Assembly (NCBI RefSeq): GCF_023701525.1
Contig: NZ_JAMQAW010000009.1
Location: 22,875-86,874, forward strand
DNA: 64,000 nt
Reading direction: 5' to 3'
From: Streptomyces albipurpureus
GTDB lineage: Bacteria > Actinomycetota > Actinomycetes > Streptomycetales > Streptomycetaceae
Part shown: positions 61,874 through 64,000 of the stretch, one piece after another
How positions within the stretch are numbered: position 1 is the stretch's first letter
How the letters are laid out: the number at the start of each line of letters is the position of its first letter
Notes under the pieces: generated by a model
Database searches by the model: none
What the model was told of the DNA's origin: nothing
What the model saw: the letters and a program-made list of their open reading frames with translations, nothing else
Program-made: the position numbers and the translations under genes

Positions 61874-63522
61874 TGGCGCAGGTATTGGAGTTCAAGCTGC
61901 CGGATCTCGGCGAAGGACTGACCGAAGCGGAGATCGTGCGCTGGCTGGTCTCCGTGGGCGATGTCGTGGCGATCGACCAGCCCGTTGTCGAGGTCGAGAC
62001 GGCAAAGGCGATGGTGGAGGTGCCATGCCCCTACGGCGGTGTGGTGACAGCGCGCTTCGGTGAGGAGGGTTCCGAACTTCCGGTCGGGGCCCCGCTGCTG
62101 ATGGTCGCCGTGGGTGCGGCGGCGCAGAGCGCGGCGGGAGCGGATGGTGACGCCGGGGGCTCTTCGGCGGCCGGTGATCAACCGTCCGCCGCTCCGGCCG
62201 GAGCGCAGGCACCAGGCTCCGCCGAGGGAACGAATCCGGCCACGGGCTCCGATGGGACCGGAACTGACGGCTCGGCATCGGCCGGTTCGACTTCCGCCGG
62301 GCGGTCGGAGGGCTCGGGGAACGTCCTGGTCGGTTATGGGACGGGTGCCCCCGCAGCACGGCGCCGTCGTATCCGTCCGACCGCCCCGGGCACCGGCGCC
62401 CATGGCCCGGACCGGTCGGTGGCACCCGCGCGGACGAACTCCACCGCCGCGCCCGCCCGCCCCGGGTCGGCCGCCGCCACCTCCGCCGGTCCTGCGGCCC
62501 CCCGTACGGCGGCCGGTCCTGCGACGGTTGGTTCCACGACCGGTTCCGCGGCAGCCTTCGCCGGCAATGGCACCGGGATTGACCTGGCCTCCAACGATCC
62601 GGCCGGACAGAACGGACCCGTGCCGGTGATCTCTCCCCTGGTACGAAGGCTGGCCCGGGAGAACGGCTTGGACCTACGCCAGCTGCCCGGCTCGGGGCCG
62701 GACGGGCTGATCCTGCGGGCGGACGTCGAGTACGCGCTCCGGGCGGCTGGTACGTCCGTGCGCCAGGCTCCGACCCACCAAGTGCCCCAGTCCCTCCCCA
62801 ACGCCGAAGCTCCCGCGCCCCCGTCCGCCCCTCGGGGCGAGCGGATACCGCTGCGGGGAATGCGGGGAGCCGTCGCCGACAAGCTCTCCCGCAGTCGGAG
62901 CGAGATCCCGGACGCGACCTGCTGGGTGGATGCGGATGCGACGGAGTTGATGGCCGCGCGAGCCGCGATGAACGCGGCCGGTGGCTCCAAGGTCTCCCTG
63001 CTCGCGCTGCTCGCCCGGATCTGCACGGCCGCACTCGACCGCTATCCACAGCTCAACTCCACGGTGGACATGGCGGCCAGGGAGGTGGTCGTCCTCCCCG
63101 ACGTGCACCTCGGGTTCGCCGCACAGACCGAGCGCGGCCTCTTTGTCCCGGTGGTTCGTGACGCGCAGTCGCGTTCGACGGAGTCGCTGTCCGCGGAGTT
63201 CGCTCGACTCACCGAAGCGGCCCGGCAGGGGACGCTCACACCCGCGGAACTGACGGGTGGGACCTTCACGCTCAACAACTACGGGGTGTTCGGCGTCGAC
63301 GGCTCGACCCCGATCATCAACCACCCGGAGGCAGCCATGCTCGGGGTCGGTCGAATCGTGGCCAAGCCATGGGTGCATCGAGGCGAGCTCGCCGTACGCC
63401 AGGTGGTTCAGCTCTCCCTCACCTTTGACCACCGGGTCTGCGACGGTGGCACCGCGGGTGGGTTCCTGCGCTATGTCGCCGACTGCGTGGAGCAGCCGGC
63501 GGTGCTGCTGCGCGGCCTCTAG
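61873..63522 (+). CDS. bkdC: Branched-chain 2-oxoacid dehydrogenase E2 (acyltransferase)
   Basis: Seen: 549 residues. One lipoyl domain with the modified Lys near residue 45 (VETAKAMVEVP), a ~160-residue Ala/Gly/Ser/Thr linker, a subunit-binding domain (ISPLVRRLARENGLDLRQLP) and a C-terminal acyltransferase core with FDHRVCDGG carrying the catalytic His and Asp. Role: moves the acyl group from E1 to CoA. E3 is not encoded here and is presumably shared. The linker is unusually long. Confidence 0.93.
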   Translation: MAQVLEFKLPDLGEGLTEAEIVRWLVSVGDVVAIDQPVVEVETAKAMVEVPCPYGGVVTARFGEEGSELPVGAPLLMVAVGAAAQSAAGADGDAGGSSAAGDQPSAAPAGAQAPGSAEGTNPATGSDGTGTDGSASAGSTSAGRSEGSGNVLVGYGTGAPAARRRRIRPTAPGTGAHGPDRSVAPARTNSTAAPARPGSAAATSAGPAAPRTAAGPATVGSTTGSAAAFAGNGTGIDLASNDPAGQNGPVPVISPLVRRLARENGLDLRQLPGSGPDGLILRADVEYALRAAGTSVRQAPTHQVPQSLPNAEAPAPPSAPRGERIPLRGMRGAVADKLSRSRSEIPDATCWVDADATELMAARAAMNAAGGSKVSLLALLARICTAALDRYPQLNSTVDMAAREVVVLPDVHLGFAAQTERGLFVPVVRDAQSRSTESLSAEFARLTEAARQGTLTPAELTGGTFTLNNYGVFGVDGSTPIINHPEAAMLGVGRIVAKPWVHRGELAVRQVVQLSLTFDHRVCDGGTAGGFLRYVADCVEQPAVLLRGL

Positions 63523-63617
63523 TCCGGATCGAGCCCAGTCCGGGTGGGGCGCGGCGCCCGGGTCCTGAAGATCGATCCGCTGCTCCTGCCATCGGGGGCG
63601 CGGACGATACTTCGGAT

Positions 63618-64000
63618 ATGACCGCGACTACGGGCAAGACCGCCTTTGACGCCATCGTGCTGGCCGGAGGCGCTGCGCAACGGCTGGGCGGGGCAGACAA
63701 GCCAGGGCTCAGTGTGGGTGGACGGACTCTGTTGGACCGGGTGCTCGCCGCCTGTCGCGACGCGCGGCGCACGGTGGTCGTCGGAGGGCGGCGAGCCACC
63801 GAGCGCCCGGTGGTCTGGGCGCAGGAGAGCCCACCCGGTGGTGGGCCGGTCGCCGCTCTGGACGCCGGACTACGGCAGCTCGCCAGGGAGCCGGGACGGT
63901 CAGCCGGGGGCATCCGGCGGACCAGCGGAGGCAATCAGGTCGACGCGGTCGGGGAAGGCGCCCATGAGGTGGCCGAGCCCGGGGTCGTCCTGGTCCTCTC
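63618..64000 (+). CDS. MobA-like NTP transferase, partial at window edge
   Basis: Seen: 127 codons from ATG 63618, open to the window end. The nucleotide-binding motif VLAGGAAQRLGGADKP at residues ~15-30 resembles the LAGGxSxRMGxDK signature of MobA/IspD-type transferases. Inferred role: nucleotidyl transfer in molybdenum-cofactor maturation. The missing C-terminus prevents a firmer call. Confidence 0.7.
   Translation, partial: MTATTGKTAFDAIVLAGGAAQRLGGADKPGLSVGGRTLLDRVLAACRDARRTVVVGGRRATERPVVWAQESPPGGGPVAALDAGLRQLAREPGRSAGGIRRTSGGNQVDAVGEGAHEVAEPGVVLVL

Overview
The window is high-GC actinobacterial DNA with Streptomyces-type gene content and GC-rich third codon positions. The block from 22.4 to 38.0 kb keeps the order seen near oriC in Streptomyces and, in outline, in Mycobacterium tuberculosis: ppiA, rhomboid, crgA, DUF881, pabA/trpG, sortases, pknB, pbpA, rodA, pstP, fhaB, fhaA. 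Four DnaA boxes at 24.0-24.2 kb and a perfect parS site at 42.5 kb also place it near the replication origin. The species cannot be named from the sequence alone.

Layout. (1) 0.08-12.5 kb: five plus-strand genes whose ends all overlap. They encode a giant tubulin/FtsZ-like protein, a four-helix membrane protein, a degenerate kinase-like protein, a zinc-finger P-loop GTPase and a 1,027-residue protein with a long variable linker. This translationally coupled set is the best candidate for an undescribed system. (2) 12.7-17.0 kb: an iron-siderophore ABC importer behind an iron-box-like palindrome. (3) 17.3-19.2 kb: a secreted protein-arginine deiminase with all catalytic residues, followed by a 1.1 kb gap holding a ten-unit 15-bp tandem repeat. 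(4) 20.3-24.0 kb: a DUF6344-like protein, DUF5324, cyclophilin and rhomboid protease. (5) 24.0-29.1 kb: DnaA-box cluster, crgA, DUF881, pabA/trpG and two class E sortases. (6) 29.4-38.0 kb, minus strand: cell-wall and division signalling (PASTA kinase, PBP2, SEDS protein, PP2C phosphatase, two FHA proteins). (7) 38.9 kb: tRNA-Leu(CAG). (8) 39.5-46.4 kb: a two-component pair with an unusual kinase, parS, a DUF2252 protein, a J-domain protein and a rhodanese. (9) 47.0-58.7 kb: phenylacetate catabolism (paaABCDE, paaN, a 3-hydroxyacyl-CoA dehydrogenase and a TetR regulator), interrupted by a DUF5819/HTTM pair and an rRNA/tRNA methyltransferase. (10) 59.0-63.5 kb: an Lrp regulator divergent from a three-gene branched-chain 2-oxoacid dehydrogenase operon. 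(11) At the right edge, a truncated MobA-like nucleotidyltransferase.

Working together. The kinase, phosphatase and FHA proteins form one phosphorylation circuit acting on the neighbouring peptidoglycan synthases. A 17-bp sequence found upstream of paaA (inverted), between paaN and the dehydrogenase gene, and as a variant upstream of the 2-oxoacid dehydrogenase operon suggests that the TetR protein coordinates all three units. Single DnaA boxes lie in several of the same promoter gaps.
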